The position numbers were made by a program, and so were the translations under genes. The notes beneath the pieces were generated by a model, which had not been told where the DNA came from, searched no databases, and worked only from the letters and a program-made list of their open reading frames with translations. Of a stretch of 64,000 nucleotides of DNA, positions 28,034-36,884 are shown in pieces. How positions within the stretch are numbered: position 1 is the stretch's first letter; the number at the start of each line of letters is the position of its first letter. The DNA is from Trichococcus pasteurii (GTDB lineage Bacteria; Bacillota; Bacilli; Lactobacillales; Aerococcaceae), in contig NZ_FONM01000015.1 in the NCBI RefSeq assembly GCF_900112935.1, forward strand, positions 1 through 64,000. Direction: 5' to 3'.

Positions 28034-29305
28034 ATGAAAAAATTAGTTATAGAGGGGAATAAACCGTTGAACGGTGAAATCACGATCAGCGGAGCGAAAA
28101 ACAGTACAGTTGCGCTGATTCCGGCTGCCATTTTGGCGGACTCCCCAGTCATCTTGGAAGGCATCCCCAACATTCAGGATGTGCACTCTCTGATTGATAT
28201 CCTTGAGGACTTCAACGTCGAAGTGTCATTCGAAGAGGATGAGGGCATCATCACAATCGATCCGACCAACATGATTTCCATTCCGATGCCTACCGGAAAA
28301 ATCAAAAGCTTGCGTGCTTCGTATTATTTCATGGGAGCTATCCTTTCGAAATTTGGTGAAGGCGTCATCGGGCTGCCTGGAGGTTGTTTCTTGGGCCCAC
28401 GACCGATCGATCAGCACATCAAAGGTTTCGAGGCGCTGGGCGCGACAGTGCGCAACGAAATGGGTGCCATCTACCTGACTACACCGGAAGAGGGGCTGAA
28501 AGGCGAGCGCATCTATCTTGATGTGGTTTCGATCGGAGCGACGATCAACATCATCTTGGCGGCGGTCAAAGCAAAAGGCAAAACAATCATTGAGAATGTG
28601 GCCAAAGAGCCGGAAATCATTGATGTTTGTATCTTGTTGAACAACATGGGGGCAAAAATCCGCGGAGCCGGTACAGACATCATCCGGATCGAAGGCGTGG
28701 AGAGCCTGCATGGTTGCAGACACACGGTGATACCTGACCGCATCGAAGCGGGGACCTATCTGGCCGCTGCGGCTGCAATGGGTGAGCGTGTGCTTGTGAA
28801 AAATGTGATTGTCGAGCATATCGAAAGCCTGATCGCAAAAATGGAAGAAATGGGTGTGGATATGGAAATCGGTGAGGACAGCATTCTGGTCAAAAAATCC
28901 GATAACCTGAAGATGGTCCATATCAAGACGTTGCCTTATCCCGGTTTTGCGACGGATCTGCAGCAACCGCTGACTCCGCTCTTGCTGAAAGCGAGCGGTG
29001 ACGGTACCATCATCGATACGATCTATCCGAAACGCGTCAACCATATCCCGGAACTCCGCAGGATGGGTGCGAAGGCCAAGGTGGAAAGTGACATGATCTT
29101 CATGCAAGGGCCAAACAAATTGACCGGTGCGGAAGTTACGGCCAGCGATTTGCGTGCGGGTGCCTGCCTGGTCATCGCCGGCTTGATGGCGGAGGGCAAA
29201 ACCACGATTTCCGGTATCGAGAATATCCTGCGCGGATATGATCATATCGTCGAAAAACTGACTGCTTTGGGCGCGGACATCAAAATGATCGAAGACGAAG
29301 AATAA
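28034..29305 (+). CDS. murZ: UDP-N-acetylglucosamine 1-carboxyvinyltransferase (MurA2/MurZ)
   Basis: A 423-residue enzyme of the first step of peptidoglycan precursor synthesis, which adds enolpyruvate to UDP-GlcNAc. The N-terminal [19 protein letters not shown], the fosfomycin-target Cys in [16 protein letters not shown] (about residue 118) and the RLEADTYL-like DRIEAGTYL are present. Position between fba and rho is the murZ/murAB slot of Firmicutes, so this is the second MurA. GTGAGG precedes the ATG weakly. Confidence 0.94.
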   Translation: MKKLVIEGNKPLNGEITISGAKNSTVALIPAAILADSPVILEGIPNIQDVHSLIDILEDFNVEVSFEEDEGIITIDPTNMISIPMPTGKIKSLRASYYFMGAILSKFGEGVIGLPGGCFLGPRPIDQHIKGFEALGATVRNEMGAIYLTTPEEGLKGERIYLDVVSIGATINIILAAVKAKGKTIIENVAKEPEIIDVCILLNNMGAKIRGAGTDIIRIEGVESLHGCRHTVIPDRIEAGTYLAAAAAMGERVLVKNVIVEHIESLIAKMEEMGVDMEIGEDSILVKKSDNLKMVHIKTLPYPGFATDLQQPLTPLLLKASGDGTIIDTIYPKRVNHIPELRRMGAKAKVESDMIFMQGPNKLTGAEVTASDLRAGACLVIAGLMAEGKTTISGIENILRGYDHIVEKLTALGADIKMIEDEE

Positions 29306-29334
29306 ACTTCCTCGCACGACACGATAATAATGAG

Positions 29335-29370
29335 CACCTTCAAAGCAGCAAACGACTTTGAAGGTGTTTT
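29335..29370 (+). terminator. Terminator of murA2
   Basis: CACCTTCAAAG pairs with CTTTGAAGGTG, followed by TTTT. Confidence 0.78.
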
Positions 29371-29438
29371 GATTCCTGTATGTTGCATTTGCCAAAAACA
29401 AGCATCATAAGAATGATAAGAGAGGAAGGTGGAGCTGT

Positions 29439-30698
29439 TTGGAAGATATGCTTACCTTGCAAGAGTTGGAAAGCAAGACTCTGAAAGAAATATACACCTA
29501 TGCCAGAGACCTGAAGATCCCGTATTATAGCCAGATGAACAAAAAAGAATTATCTTTGGCGGTCATCCGTGCCCAAGAGGAGAAGCAGGGGTTCTTCATG
29601 ACCGAGGGCATTTTGGATATCGTCTCCCAGGAAGGGTTCGGATTTTTAAGGCCGATCAACTATTCGCCGAGCCAGGAAGACATTTACATATCGACGTCGC
29701 AAATCAGACGCTTCGATCTGCGCAACGGGGACAAAGTGGCCGGAAAAGCCAGACCTCCGAAAGCATCCGAACGTTATTACGGGCTGATGCAAGTCAGCAC
29801 AGTGAACGGAAAACGGCCGGATCAAGCCAAAGAACGCTCGCATTTCCCGGGGCTGACACCGATTTACCCGAACCATCAGATGAAGTTGGAAACCACGCGT
29901 ACAAACGTAACAGCTCGGATGATCGATTTGTTCTCGCCCATCGGCTTCGGCCAGCGGGGGATGATCGTTGCGCCTCCTAAAGCAGGGAAAACGACCCTGC
30001 TGAAAGAGATCGCGAACGGCATCACCACCAATCATCCCGATGTTGAACTGATCATGCTGCTTATCGATGAGCGTCCCGAAGAAGTGACGGATATCGAGCG
30101 CAGTGTGAAGGGCGATGTCGTATCCTCGACTTTCGATCAGCAACCGGCAAACCACGTCCGGGTGACGGAACTTGTCCTGGAAAGAGCCATGCGCCTTGTC
30201 GAAGACAAACGTGATGTGGTCATTCTGATGGATAGCCTGACGCGTTTGGCCCGTGCCTATAACTTGGTCATACCGCCAAGCGGCCGTACTTTAAGCGGAG
30301 GGATCGATCCGGCAGCCTTTTATCGCCCGAAACGTTTCTTCGGTGCAGCCCGGAATATTGAGGATGGCGGCAGTCTGACGATCATCGCAACTGCGCTTGT
30401 CGATACGGGCAGCCGGATGGATGAAGTCATCTATGAAGAATTCAAGGGAACTGGGAACATGGAACTTGTGCTTTCCCGTGAGTTGGCTGAACGCCGCATC
30501 TTCCCTGCCATCGACATCAAAAAATCGGGAACCCGCAGAGAAGACCTCCTGCTGGATGCGAAAACGCTCGAAAGTATCTACAAAGTCCGTCGCGGCATGC
30601 GCGGGGATGCTTTGGAATATACAGAGAGCTTCCTGAAACAGATGAACACGACCGAAAACAATGAAGCGTTGCTGAACCGGATTTCGTTGATGAAATAG
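29439..30698 (+). CDS. rho: Transcription termination factor Rho
   Basis: A 419-residue hexameric RNA-dependent ATPase. An N-terminal Rho_N helical domain is followed by the cold-shock-like RNA-binding domain ([17 protein letters not shown], about 53-120), then the ATPase with Walker [12 protein letters not shown] (about 178-188), Walker [18 protein letters not shown] and the Q-loop/R-loop region. The start is TTG 29439, which suits GGTGGAG upstream; an ATG three codons on is possible. It is followed by a thioredoxin-like gene and rpmE2. Confidence 0.95.
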   Translation: MEDMLTLQELESKTLKEIYTYARDLKIPYYSQMNKKELSLAVIRAQEEKQGFFMTEGILDIVSQEGFGFLRPINYSPSQEDIYISTSQIRRFDLRNGDKVAGKARPPKASERYYGLMQVSTVNGKRPDQAKERSHFPGLTPIYPNHQMKLETTRTNVTARMIDLFSPIGFGQRGMIVAPPKAGKTTLLKEIANGITTNHPDVELIMLLIDERPEEVTDIERSVKGDVVSSTFDQQPANHVRVTELVLERAMRLVEDKRDVVILMDSLTRLARAYNLVIPPSGRTLSGGIDPAAFYRPKRFFGAARNIEDGGSLTIIATALVDTGSRMDEVIYEEFKGTGNMELVLSRELAERRIFPAIDIKKSGTRREDLLLDAKTLESIYKVRRGMRGDALEYTESFLKQMNTTENNEALLNRISLMK

Positions 30699-30793
30699 AA
30701 GCGTACCTTACAGCGTGTGAGCAAATCATGAGCATTTTTTACAGCTTCCCGGTATAGTGGGACTATCAAAACGCAAAAACTGGAGGTTTTTAA

Positions 30794-31159
30794 ATGCTGT
30801 TCAATAAAGGAACTTATGAAGAACACACGCAAGAATTCATAGAGATAACGGCTGAGGAGTTTGAAAGGAAACTTGCTGCCGGAGAAAAAGCGGTCGTTTA
30901 TCTAGGGAAGGCCGTTTGTCCGTACTGCCGGAAATTTGTCCCTAAATTGGACAATGTCCGCAAGGAAAAGAACCTGACGATCCACTATCTGGACAGCCAG
31001 AATACGCCGACAGACCCAGCTATCCAAAGCCTGCGCGACAAAATGGGCGTCCGTACGGTGCCTGCTCTTGTACGAATCGATGGACCGGGTCAATTCACAA
31101 ATCTGAATGCCGACAGCAGCCTTTCGGAAGAAGAGATTGCAGCCATTCTGGATAAATAA
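30794..31159 (+). CDS. Thioredoxin-like protein with CPYC motif
   Basis: A 121-residue thioredoxin-fold protein with the redox motif GKAVCPYCRKFVPKL (about residues 39-53) and cis-Pro in VRTVPALV. The length and architecture match the PedC/BrcD-type family found beside rho in lactic acid bacteria, which reduces or isomerises disulfides in the cytoplasm. No bacteriocin gene is nearby, so a housekeeping role is more likely. TGGAGG precedes the ATG. Confidence 0.85.
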   Translation: MLFNKGTYEEHTQEFIEITAEEFERKLAAGEKAVVYLGKAVCPYCRKFVPKLDNVRKEKNLTIHYLDSQNTPTDPAIQSLRDKMGVRTVPALVRIDGPGQFTNLNADSSLSEEEIAAILDK

Positions 31160-31160
31160 T

Positions 31161-31211
31161 AAAAAATACGTTTTTCTCGGCACTGGCTGCAGGGGGAAAA
31201 CGTATTTTTTT
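31161..31211 (+). terminator. Terminator after the thioredoxin-like gene
   Basis: AAAAATACGTTTTT pairs with AAAACGTATTTTTT around a GC-rich loop, and the T-run continues. Confidence 0.8.
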
Positions 31212-31220
31212 AATTTGTCA

Positions 31221-31249
31221 TTGCATTCTTGTTGTTTGCGTGGTATCAT
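31221..31249 (+). promoter_or_regulatory. Promoter of rpmE2
   Basis: TTGCAT (31221-31226) and TATCAT (31244-31249) have 17-bp spacing. A leader of about 90 nt follows with GGATTACCCTG and CCAGGG stretches that could pair; L31 autoregulatory leaders exist in Firmicutes, but this one is not proven. Confidence 0.6.
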
Positions 31250-31346
31250 TTTAACGTTAAAAAGGATTACCCTGCGGTATACCTTTTATTACAAAAAGAC
31301 AACTCTGGCTTAGTAAATAATCCAGGGCAAAAGGAGCGAAAGAGAC

Positions 31347-31610
31347 ATGAAACAAGAAATCCATCCAAATTACCAACCAGTTGTATTCATGGATACAACT
31401 ACAGGATTCAAATTTTTATCAGGTTCAACAAAAGGTTCAAGCGAAAAAGTTGAATGGGAAGATGGCAACACTTACCCAATGATCCGTGTAGAAATTTCTT
31501 CTGATTCACACCCATTCTATACTGGACGTCAAAAATTCACGCAAGCCGATGGCCGTGTGGACCGCTTCAACAAAAAGTATGGTTTCAAAAACAAAGAAGA
31601 AGAAGAGTAA
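31347..31610 (+). CDS. rpmE2: Ribosomal protein bL31 type B
   Basis: An 87-residue protein of the zinc-free L31 type: no CxxC pairs are present. [28 protein letters not shown] and the [20 protein letters not shown] segment are typical. It follows rho as in other Firmicutes. AAGGAG precedes the ATG. Confidence 0.96.
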   Translation: MKQEIHPNYQPVVFMDTTTGFKFLSGSTKGSSEKVEWEDGNTYPMIRVEISSDSHPFYTGRQKFTQADGRVDRFNKKYGFKNKEEEE

Positions 31611-31617
31611 TCTTCTT

Positions 31618-31656
31618 GAGGAGGGCTTTCCCGGTTTCGGGAGGGCTCTTTTTTTG
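31618..31656 (+). terminator. Terminator of rpmE2
   Basis: GAGGGCTTTCCCG pairs with CGGGAGGGCTC, followed by seven T. Confidence 0.85.
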
Positions 31657-31690
31657 TTTCTACCGGTTTTTTTCTGGGTACGTGCGTCAG

Positions 31691-31818
31691 CTCCGGGGAG
31701 GGCCTGCTCACCGGAGGAAATCGGTAATTTGATGGAGCCAGCTCCGATGAGCACCACCCCGTCGGAGCTGAAGGCTGAAAATGTGGGCCGAACTCCGGCG
31801 AAGCCTGCGTTCATCACA
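31691..31818. repeat. Cluster E of ~51-bp-period palindromes
   Basis: E1 has CTCCGG (31691-31696) and CCGGAG (31711-31716). E2 has AGCTCCGA (31740-31747) and TCGGAGCT (31762-31769). E3 keeps CTCCGG (31793-31798) but its right arm has decayed. Centres lie near 31703.5, 31754.5 and about 31805. The E3 unit shares its AACTCCGGCGAAGCCTGCGT core with units at 33131 (reversed) and 48096. Confidence 0.72.
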
Positions 31819-31926
31819 GAAACGGTATATTTCCGCTGAACCAGTTGTCGTCAAGTCTTGGATTTTGCGGGTGGTCGATGGGTTTGCTATGATAGCTTTA
31901 ACAAGGAAACGAGAGGAGAAGCGAAG

Positions 31927-33060
31927 ATGGCATACGAACCTAAAACCAAGCCCACGGAAGTGTCCGTGGAGGAGTTCATCGAGGAGATCCAACAGCCGCA
32001 AAAGAAAGAGGATGCTTATGCGCTGTTGTCGTTGTTTGCGGAAGTGACCGGAGAGGAAGCCAAAATGTGGGGGCCGAGCATCATCGGCTTTGGGAAATAT
32101 CATTACCGGTACGCGACCGGTCATGAAGGCGATGCCCCGCTGGCTGCCTTTTCGCCGCGCAAGACGGCGTTGACGCTTTATTTTATGCTGCCCGACGAAA
32201 GACGGGAGGAGCTGCTTGCGAAACTCGGCAAACACAAAATCGGAAAGGGCTGCGTTTACGTCAATAAGCTTTCCGATATCGATTCCGCTGTGCTGAAGGA
32301 CATGATCCGCGAAAACATCGCTCATGCGACCCGACTTTACGGGGGCGGGACCGCCGACAAACCGCTACCGGCTTCGAATTCCCTCACGAAGCGGCTGGGA
32401 TTGGACAAATTCCCAAAGCGTGCCGTTCTGGGGAAAGAGCGCGCCATCGCTGACGATTTTGCGGATCTGGAAGCCTATGATACGGGTTTGGGTTCCGGTA
32501 AATACGATCTGATTTTTTCCTATGTGCTGACGTTGGAGGAGCTGAATGAGTGCGTATGGGATACGATCAACCAAGCTCGCTTGAATCCGGAAGGCTATCT
32601 TTACATCGCATATCCGAAAATCGGGAACAAAACCTATGACACATCCGTGCATCGCGATGCCATCTTTCCCAGTCTTGGCGTGGACGACGGCAACGGCTAT
32701 GTCGGCGACAGCACCCTGAAATTTGCGCGGATGGTCAAGCTGGATGATACGTTCACGCTCGTCGGAATGAAAAATGATGTCAAAGGAAAAGGCAAGCCAA
32801 CCAAAGCGAGCAGCGGCAATGTAGCGGACTATGAGAAATTCATCCCGGATGTGAAACAGTATCTGGAAGAAGGGCATCCGGATGCCGCAAAGCTTTATGC
32901 GGAACTGACGCCGGGCTATCAGCGGGATTGGGCGCGCTACATCTACAGCGCCAAACAAGCCGCTACGCAGGAAAAACGAAAAACCGAGATGCTGGATATA
33001 CTGGGCAAAGGCCACAAAACGAAGAACCTTTACCAGCAGTGGCTGAAGGAACAAGGATAA
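31927..33060 (+). CDS. DUF1801 / DUF3052-like / YdeI-like fusion protein
   Basis: A 377-residue protein that seems to join three domains. Residues about 1-120 are DUF1801 (GPSIIGFGKYHYRYATGHEG, FSPRKTALTLYFML). Residues about 125-265 resemble DUF3052 (GSGKYDLIFSYVLTLEELN, IAYPKIGNK). Residues about 290-377 look like the YdeI/OmpD-associated domain (GYQRDWARYIYSAKQAATQE). Function is unknown. I chose ATG 31927 behind GAGAGGAG; the longer frame would add 23 unlikely residues. Assignments are from memory of family patterns. Confidence 0.75.
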   Translation: MAYEPKTKPTEVSVEEFIEEIQQPQKKEDAYALLSLFAEVTGEEAKMWGPSIIGFGKYHYRYATGHEGDAPLAAFSPRKTALTLYFMLPDERREELLAKLGKHKIGKGCVYVNKLSDIDSAVLKDMIRENIAHATRLYGGGTADKPLPASNSLTKRLGLDKFPKRAVLGKERAIADDFADLEAYDTGLGSGKYDLIFSYVLTLEELNECVWDTINQARLNPEGYLYIAYPKIGNKTYDTSVHRDAIFPSLGVDDGNGYVGDSTLKFARMVKLDDTFTLVGMKNDVKGKGKPTKASSGNVADYEKFIPDVKQYLEEGHPDAAKLYAELTPGYQRDWARYIYSAKQAATQEKRKTEMLDILGKGHKTKNLYQQWLKEQG

Positions 33061-33063
33061 CAA

Positions 33064-33106
33064 CAAAAGCAGGGAAGTACCGCGTTACGGCACTTCCCTG
33101 CTTTTG
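33064..33106 (+). terminator. Terminator of the DUF1801 fusion gene
   Basis: AAAAGCAGGGAAGT pairs with ACTTCCCTGCTTTT. Only four T residues end it. Confidence 0.7.
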
Positions 33107-33132
33107 GCAGTAGTTTTTTGTGTCTCTTTCCA

Positions 33133-33257
33133 CCGGTGAACGCAGGCTTCGCCGGAGTTCCGACTGCTATTGCGGTTCCTCCTCCGGCGAGCACTTCCTC
33201 ATCGAAAGTGACGATGTTTTCGCGGCACCAGCTCCGGCGAGCACTTCTTCACCGGAG
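33133..33257. repeat. Cluster F of ~51-bp-period palindromes
   Basis: F1 has CCGG (33133-33136) and CCGG (33152-33155) in an inverted version of the E3/H4 unit. F2 keeps CTCCGG (33182-33187) with a decayed right arm. F3 has CTCCGG (33232-33237) and CCGGAG (33252-33257). Centres of F1 and F3 differ by about 100 bp, twice the period, with F2 between. The cluster lies between the convergent fusion gene and the SUKH-like gene. Confidence 0.68.
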
Positions 33258-33269
33258 TTGGTGTTGTAT

Positions 33270-34049
33270 TCACTCATCCGCCAGTTCTTTTTCCAGCGTT
33301 CCGGCCAGCTCCTGGATCGCAGGGTCGGGATCGGCAAGGAACTTTGCCAGCACCGCGTGGACGGTGTCCGGCAGCTCGTTCCTGAAGTAGAGTATCTGCG
33401 TTTCGAGCGCTTCACAGGCGATGCTTCGGCAGGCCGCATCGGGATGGTCGGAAAAATGCGCGATCCACTGGAGATACCACTGTTTGTCGGGGTCATCCTC
33501 GAAGTGCAGAAACAGCTCCGGCAATCCCGCGGAATCGGCCAGCAAAAAGGCATGCGCGCCTTCCGTGTGCGTGAGCCGGACCTCTTCAGGAACGGCAATG
33601 GGGGCGGGAGTCAAAAGTCGCAGGAATTGATCGAAATCGGCAGCGACAGTCTGCCAGTTGTCCGTTTCGATATCGATATGCCGGATGCTCGGCTCTCCGG
33701 ATGGGGACAATTTTGAATAGTCGAAGGCAAAGAGTTGGCTGCCGTTGATGCTGAAAAGTACAAAATAATCCGGAAGACCCGCCGAACGGGCAATTTCTTG
33801 CTGGGCATACAGGCTGCTCTTGGGATCATCGTGAAGTCCCAAAATCTCATGCACCGCTGCATAATCGATGCCGTCCGATGTCGGCTCTTTGGTCGGGATG
33901 CGGGAGCACAACAGATAACCGCCGTTCTGTTCCGCCAGCAGGGCAAGATAGGCCCGGGGCAGGTCGGCTGCAGTGACGCCTTTGTACAGAGGAATGGTTT
34001 TCAAGAGGATGGGCGGATATTTAAAAGTGTGTTGCGGGATGAAATACAT
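33270..34049 (-). CDS. SMI1/KNR4 (SUKH)-like protein
   Basis: A 259-residue protein. The N-terminal 160 residues have SUKH features: LPRAYLALLAEQNGG, EILGLHD and NGSQLFAFDYS. The C-terminal 90 residues look like a helical extension (DAACRSIACEALETQILYF). SUKH proteins are common immunity partners of polymorphic toxins, but no toxin gene lies beside this one. It is flanked by cluster F and the lemA promoter. Confidence 0.72.
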   Translation of the reverse strand: MYFIPQHTFKYPPILLKTIPLYKGVTAADLPRAYLALLAEQNGGYLLCSRIPTKEPTSDGIDYAAVHEILGLHDDPKSSLYAQQEIARSAGLPDYFVLFSINGSQLFAFDYSKLSPSGEPSIRHIDIETDNWQTVAADFDQFLRLLTPAPIAVPEEVRLTHTEGAHAFLLADSAGLPELFLHFEDDPDKQWYLQWIAHFSDHPDAACRSIACEALETQILYFRNELPDTVHAVLAKFLADPDPAIQELAGTLEKELADE

Positions 34050-34132
34050 GTGGACACCTCATCTGATTTTCTTTCCTTTATGATATCACAGATGCCAGCA
34101 CTTTTCGGCGCAGAGATAGTTAGTCTATTTTT

Positions 34133-34161
34133 TTACAAAACGAATAGACTCTTCTATAATG
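34133..34161 (+). promoter_or_regulatory. Promoter of lemA-htpX
   Basis: TTTACA (34133-34138) and TATAAT (34156-34161) have 17-bp spacing. Confidence 0.7.
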
Positions 34162-34231
34162 AAAGGTGTAGACGGAAAGTTGTCTAGGTCAGCCGCAGAG
34201 GCGGCGTGAGAGAAAAGGAGCTGTGAGCAAA

Positions 34232-34789
34232 ATGGATTGGTTAATAGGAATCATTGTAGTGGCAGCGATCATCGGGGCAGTATGGATTTCGTTGTACAAC
34301 AGTCTTGTGAAAAATAAATTGTGGGTAACGGAAGCTTGGAGCCAGATCGATGTCCAATTGAAACGCAGGAACGATCTGATCCCGAACATCGTTGAGACAG
34401 TCAAAGGCTATGCGAAGCATGAACAAGAAACTTTGACCAAAGTCATCAATCTGCGCAATATGATTTCCGATATGGGTACTGAGGATCCGGCCAAGAAGAT
34501 GGAACTGTCCAATCAACTCTCCAGTCAATTGCGGACCGTCTTTGCTTTGGCGGAAGCGTATCCCGATCTGAAGGCGAACCAGAATTTCCTGGCTTTACAG
34601 GAAGAATTGTCCGCAACGGAAAACAAGATCGCTTATGCGCGCCAATTGTACAATTCGAGCGTTACGCAGTACAACATCAAATTAGGGACATTCCCGAGCA
34701 ATGTTGTGGCAGGTGTCCATGGTTTCCGTCCGGAAGTCGTTCTGGCTACCCCGGAAGAAGAAAAAAATGTACCGAAAGTATCATTCTGA
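34232..34789 (+). CDS. lemA: LemA family protein
   Basis: A 185-residue protein with one N-terminal membrane helix (residues about 4-22, LIGIIVVAAIIGAVWIS) and a long helical domain that follows WVTEAWSQIDVQLKRRNDLIPNIVE, the LemA signature. It is usually paired with the HtpX protease, as here. The start is ATG 34232 behind AAGGAG; an upstream GTG is too near the site. Confidence 0.92.
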   Translation: MDWLIGIIVVAAIIGAVWISLYNSLVKNKLWVTEAWSQIDVQLKRRNDLIPNIVETVKGYAKHEQETLTKVINLRNMISDMGTEDPAKKMELSNQLSSQLRTVFALAEAYPDLKANQNFLALQEELSATENKIAYARQLYNSSVTQYNIKLGTFPSNVVAGVHGFRPEVVLATPEEEKNVPKVSF

Positions 34790-34825
34790 GTAAATATGAT
34801 TTAGATGGAAAGTTGGTGAGTACCT

Positions 34826-35731
34826 TTGCTCCATCAACAAATTGAGCAGAATAAACGGCGCACTGTATTGATCGTATTCTTATTCTTTCTCCTGTTTGCG
34901 GCATTGGGGGCGGCCATCGGCTATCTGAATTGGGATAATGCCTTGTCCGGGCTTGCGCTTGCGTTGATCATCGGAGTGGTCTACGTCTTCATCATGGTGG
35001 CGCAATCCACCCAAGTGGTCATGAGCCTGAACAATGCCCGGGAAATAACGGATAAGGCGCAATTCCCGATGCTCTGGAATATCGTCGAGGAAATGACGAT
35101 CGTGACACGCTTGCCATTTCCGAGAATCTTCATCATTGAGGACGAAAGCCCGAATGCTTTTGCGGCCGGAAATTCGCCGGAAAAAGCATCCGTTGCCGTG
35201 ACGACTGGCTTGTTGGAGAAGTTGAACCGGGAAGAATTGACGGGGGTGCTGGCGCATGAGTTCGCGCATATCCGCAACTACGACATCCGCCTATCCACTG
35301 TCGCTTTGGCTATCGCCGGATTGATCGCATTTTTGGCCCAATTCAGCACCCGGATGATGTTTTGGGGTGGCGGCCGACGACGCAAAAGCGATAACAGCGG
35401 AGGGGCGGGCATCATATTGCTGATCCTTTCCTTGTTGATTCTGGTTCTGTCGCCTTTTGTGGCCACGATCATCCGTCTGGCGCTGTCCCGCAACCGTGAG
35501 TATTTGGCGGATGCGAGTGCGGTCGAGTTCACGCGCAATCCGGAAGGGCTGAAATCCGCTTTAATCAAAATAGCGACAAGCGAACCGATGGAGGCGGCGA
35601 ATGCTGCCAGTGCCTCGCTCTATATTGTGAATCCTTTCAAACGTCTGAAGGAGGGTGAAGCAGAAAGTGATGGCCTGTTTTCGACACACCCCTCAACGGC
35701 AAACCGAATCAAACGATTAGAAGCTATGTAA
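34826..35731 (+). CDS. htpX: Zinc metalloprotease HtpX
   Basis: A 301-residue membrane protease of the M48 family. Two hydrophobic helices lie near residues 14-55 and two more at about 150-215. The zinc motif is LAHEFAHIRNYD, and the third ligand Glu lies in LSRNREYLADASAVE. It degrades damaged membrane proteins. The start TTG 34826 (MLHQQIEQNKRRT) fits the family N-terminus; GGTGAG lies upstream. It is co-transcribed with lemA. Confidence 0.93.
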   Translation: MLHQQIEQNKRRTVLIVFLFFLLFAALGAAIGYLNWDNALSGLALALIIGVVYVFIMVAQSTQVVMSLNNAREITDKAQFPMLWNIVEEMTIVTRLPFPRIFIIEDESPNAFAAGNSPEKASVAVTTGLLEKLNREELTGVLAHEFAHIRNYDIRLSTVALAIAGLIAFLAQFSTRMMFWGGGRRRKSDNSGGAGIILLILSLLILVLSPFVATIIRLALSRNREYLADASAVEFTRNPEGLKSALIKIATSEPMEAANAASASLYIVNPFKRLKEGEAESDGLFSTHPSTANRIKRLEAM

Positions 35732-35959
35732 ATAGCTTCTTTTTTTCGGACGTTTTATTCAAATTGCATAAATAAAGTTCGGTTTTTGAAGTGAAAACCC
35801 TTTCAGTTTGTTGCTGTGAAAAAAAATAGGAGAAAAAGGCAAATTATCTTTGTAAAAGATACGGATTTGTAATAATATTAACATGGTACTGATACCTTAA
35901 TCGGTTTTGCAAGTAGTAGAATGACAATAAGGGATATTTTGGAAAGGGGGGGATCATTC

Positions 35960-36709
35960 ATGAGCGAAGATATGTTATATGTTCATTATGAAACAGTCAG
36001 CAATTATGTTTTGAGCAAAGGGATAGCGGTGAAAGATTACACAAAGTTAGCCCGGAAGCTTCCAGAAAACTTGTTGTTGGTGGACGGAAGAAAAAGTATA
36101 GGAACATATGATAATCATACTGGTTTTCAGGTGATCAAAGGCCAGGAAAACGTAAAAGCGTTCTTCCAAAAAGGGACGGACAATCAAGCCGCTATGGGGA
36201 AGTGGATTGATTTTGTGAATGTGGACATGTTGCATCTCCTCACCCCAATCGAAATATCCGAGATCCTTTATATCGCCCATGCGCATACACACTTGCACTC
36301 ACCGTTCTATTATAAATTACAAAATAACTACATCTACCTCACTTTGCCAAATGGCTTCATAAAAATGTATTATCGCTACCTGGAGCAATTCCATGAGTTG
36401 TTCGCCGAAGCCATCACCGTCAAGTTGAAGGAAAAAGTGAATGAGAAGAAGCGTTTCTATCAGAAAAGCAAAGAAATTGCGCCATTCCCGATCGAACGCG
36501 TGAAGGAATTCATTCCGATCTTCAAAGAAGGCGCCGTGATCTCCTTCAGGCAGATGAGCATCGAAGGGAATACATACTGCATCCCGTTGTTCATCGCGGA
36601 AGACCGTTACGCCAGCATCGGCGGCCGTTTCAACGAAAAGGATTCGGTAGGCACCATCTGTTATGACATGGATCGCAATGAATGGAAAATAGACATAGAC
36701 TTTGAATGA
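35960..36709 (+). CDS. Conserved-looking hypothetical protein
   Basis: A 249-residue cytoplasmic protein that I do not recognise. It starts MSEDMLYVHYETVSNY, and GGGGGG lies 8 bp before this ATG; a Met 13 codons upstream is an alternative. It has aromatic-rich segments (NYIYLTLPNGFIKMYYRYLEQF) and a Lys-rich helical stretch near residues 150-175. No signal peptide or membrane helix is seen. It stands alone with its own terminator. Confidence 0.7.
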   Translation: MSEDMLYVHYETVSNYVLSKGIAVKDYTKLARKLPENLLLVDGRKSIGTYDNHTGFQVIKGQENVKAFFQKGTDNQAAMGKWIDFVNVDMLHLLTPIEISEILYIAHAHTHLHSPFYYKLQNNYIYLTLPNGFIKMYYRYLEQFHELFAEAITVKLKEKVNEKKRFYQKSKEIAPFPIERVKEFIPIFKEGAVISFRQMSIEGNTYCIPLFIAEDRYASIGGRFNEKDSVGTICYDMDRNEWKIDIDFE

Positions 36710-36710
36710 G

Positions 36711-36737
36711 AGCCTAAGCCGAAACTTAGGCTTTTTC
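36711..36737 (+). terminator. Terminator of the hypothetical gene
   Basis: AGCCTAAG pairs with CTTAGGCT, followed by TTTT. Confidence 0.78.
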
Positions 36738-36809
36738 TGTATCCGTTGAGACGGGCTGTATGTTTTGGCCCCGCCAACAGGGATGCCAATCCACTTTTCA
36801 CAAAAATCG

Positions 36810-36838
36810 TTTTAGCTAAAAAATAAATGTGGTACAAT
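36810..36838 (+). promoter_or_regulatory. Promoter of ddl
   Basis: TTTTAG (36810-36815) and TACAAT (36833-36838) have 17-bp spacing, 46 bp before the ddl start. Confidence 0.6.
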
Positions 36839-36884
36839 GTTTCTTGAGTTAAAGCAGTTATCAAAAAATTCGGAGGATTTCTCG

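Noticed and set aside
28226..29401. A 391-codon minus-strand frame opposite murA2
   Set aside because: It is a shadow of a strong gene on the other strand; its composition (His/Arg/Phe-rich) is typical of antisense frames.
30794..31159. The thioredoxin-like gene as evidence of a bacteriocin locus
   Set aside because: No bacteriocin precursor, immunity or export gene lies nearby, and the position after rho is a conserved housekeeping one.
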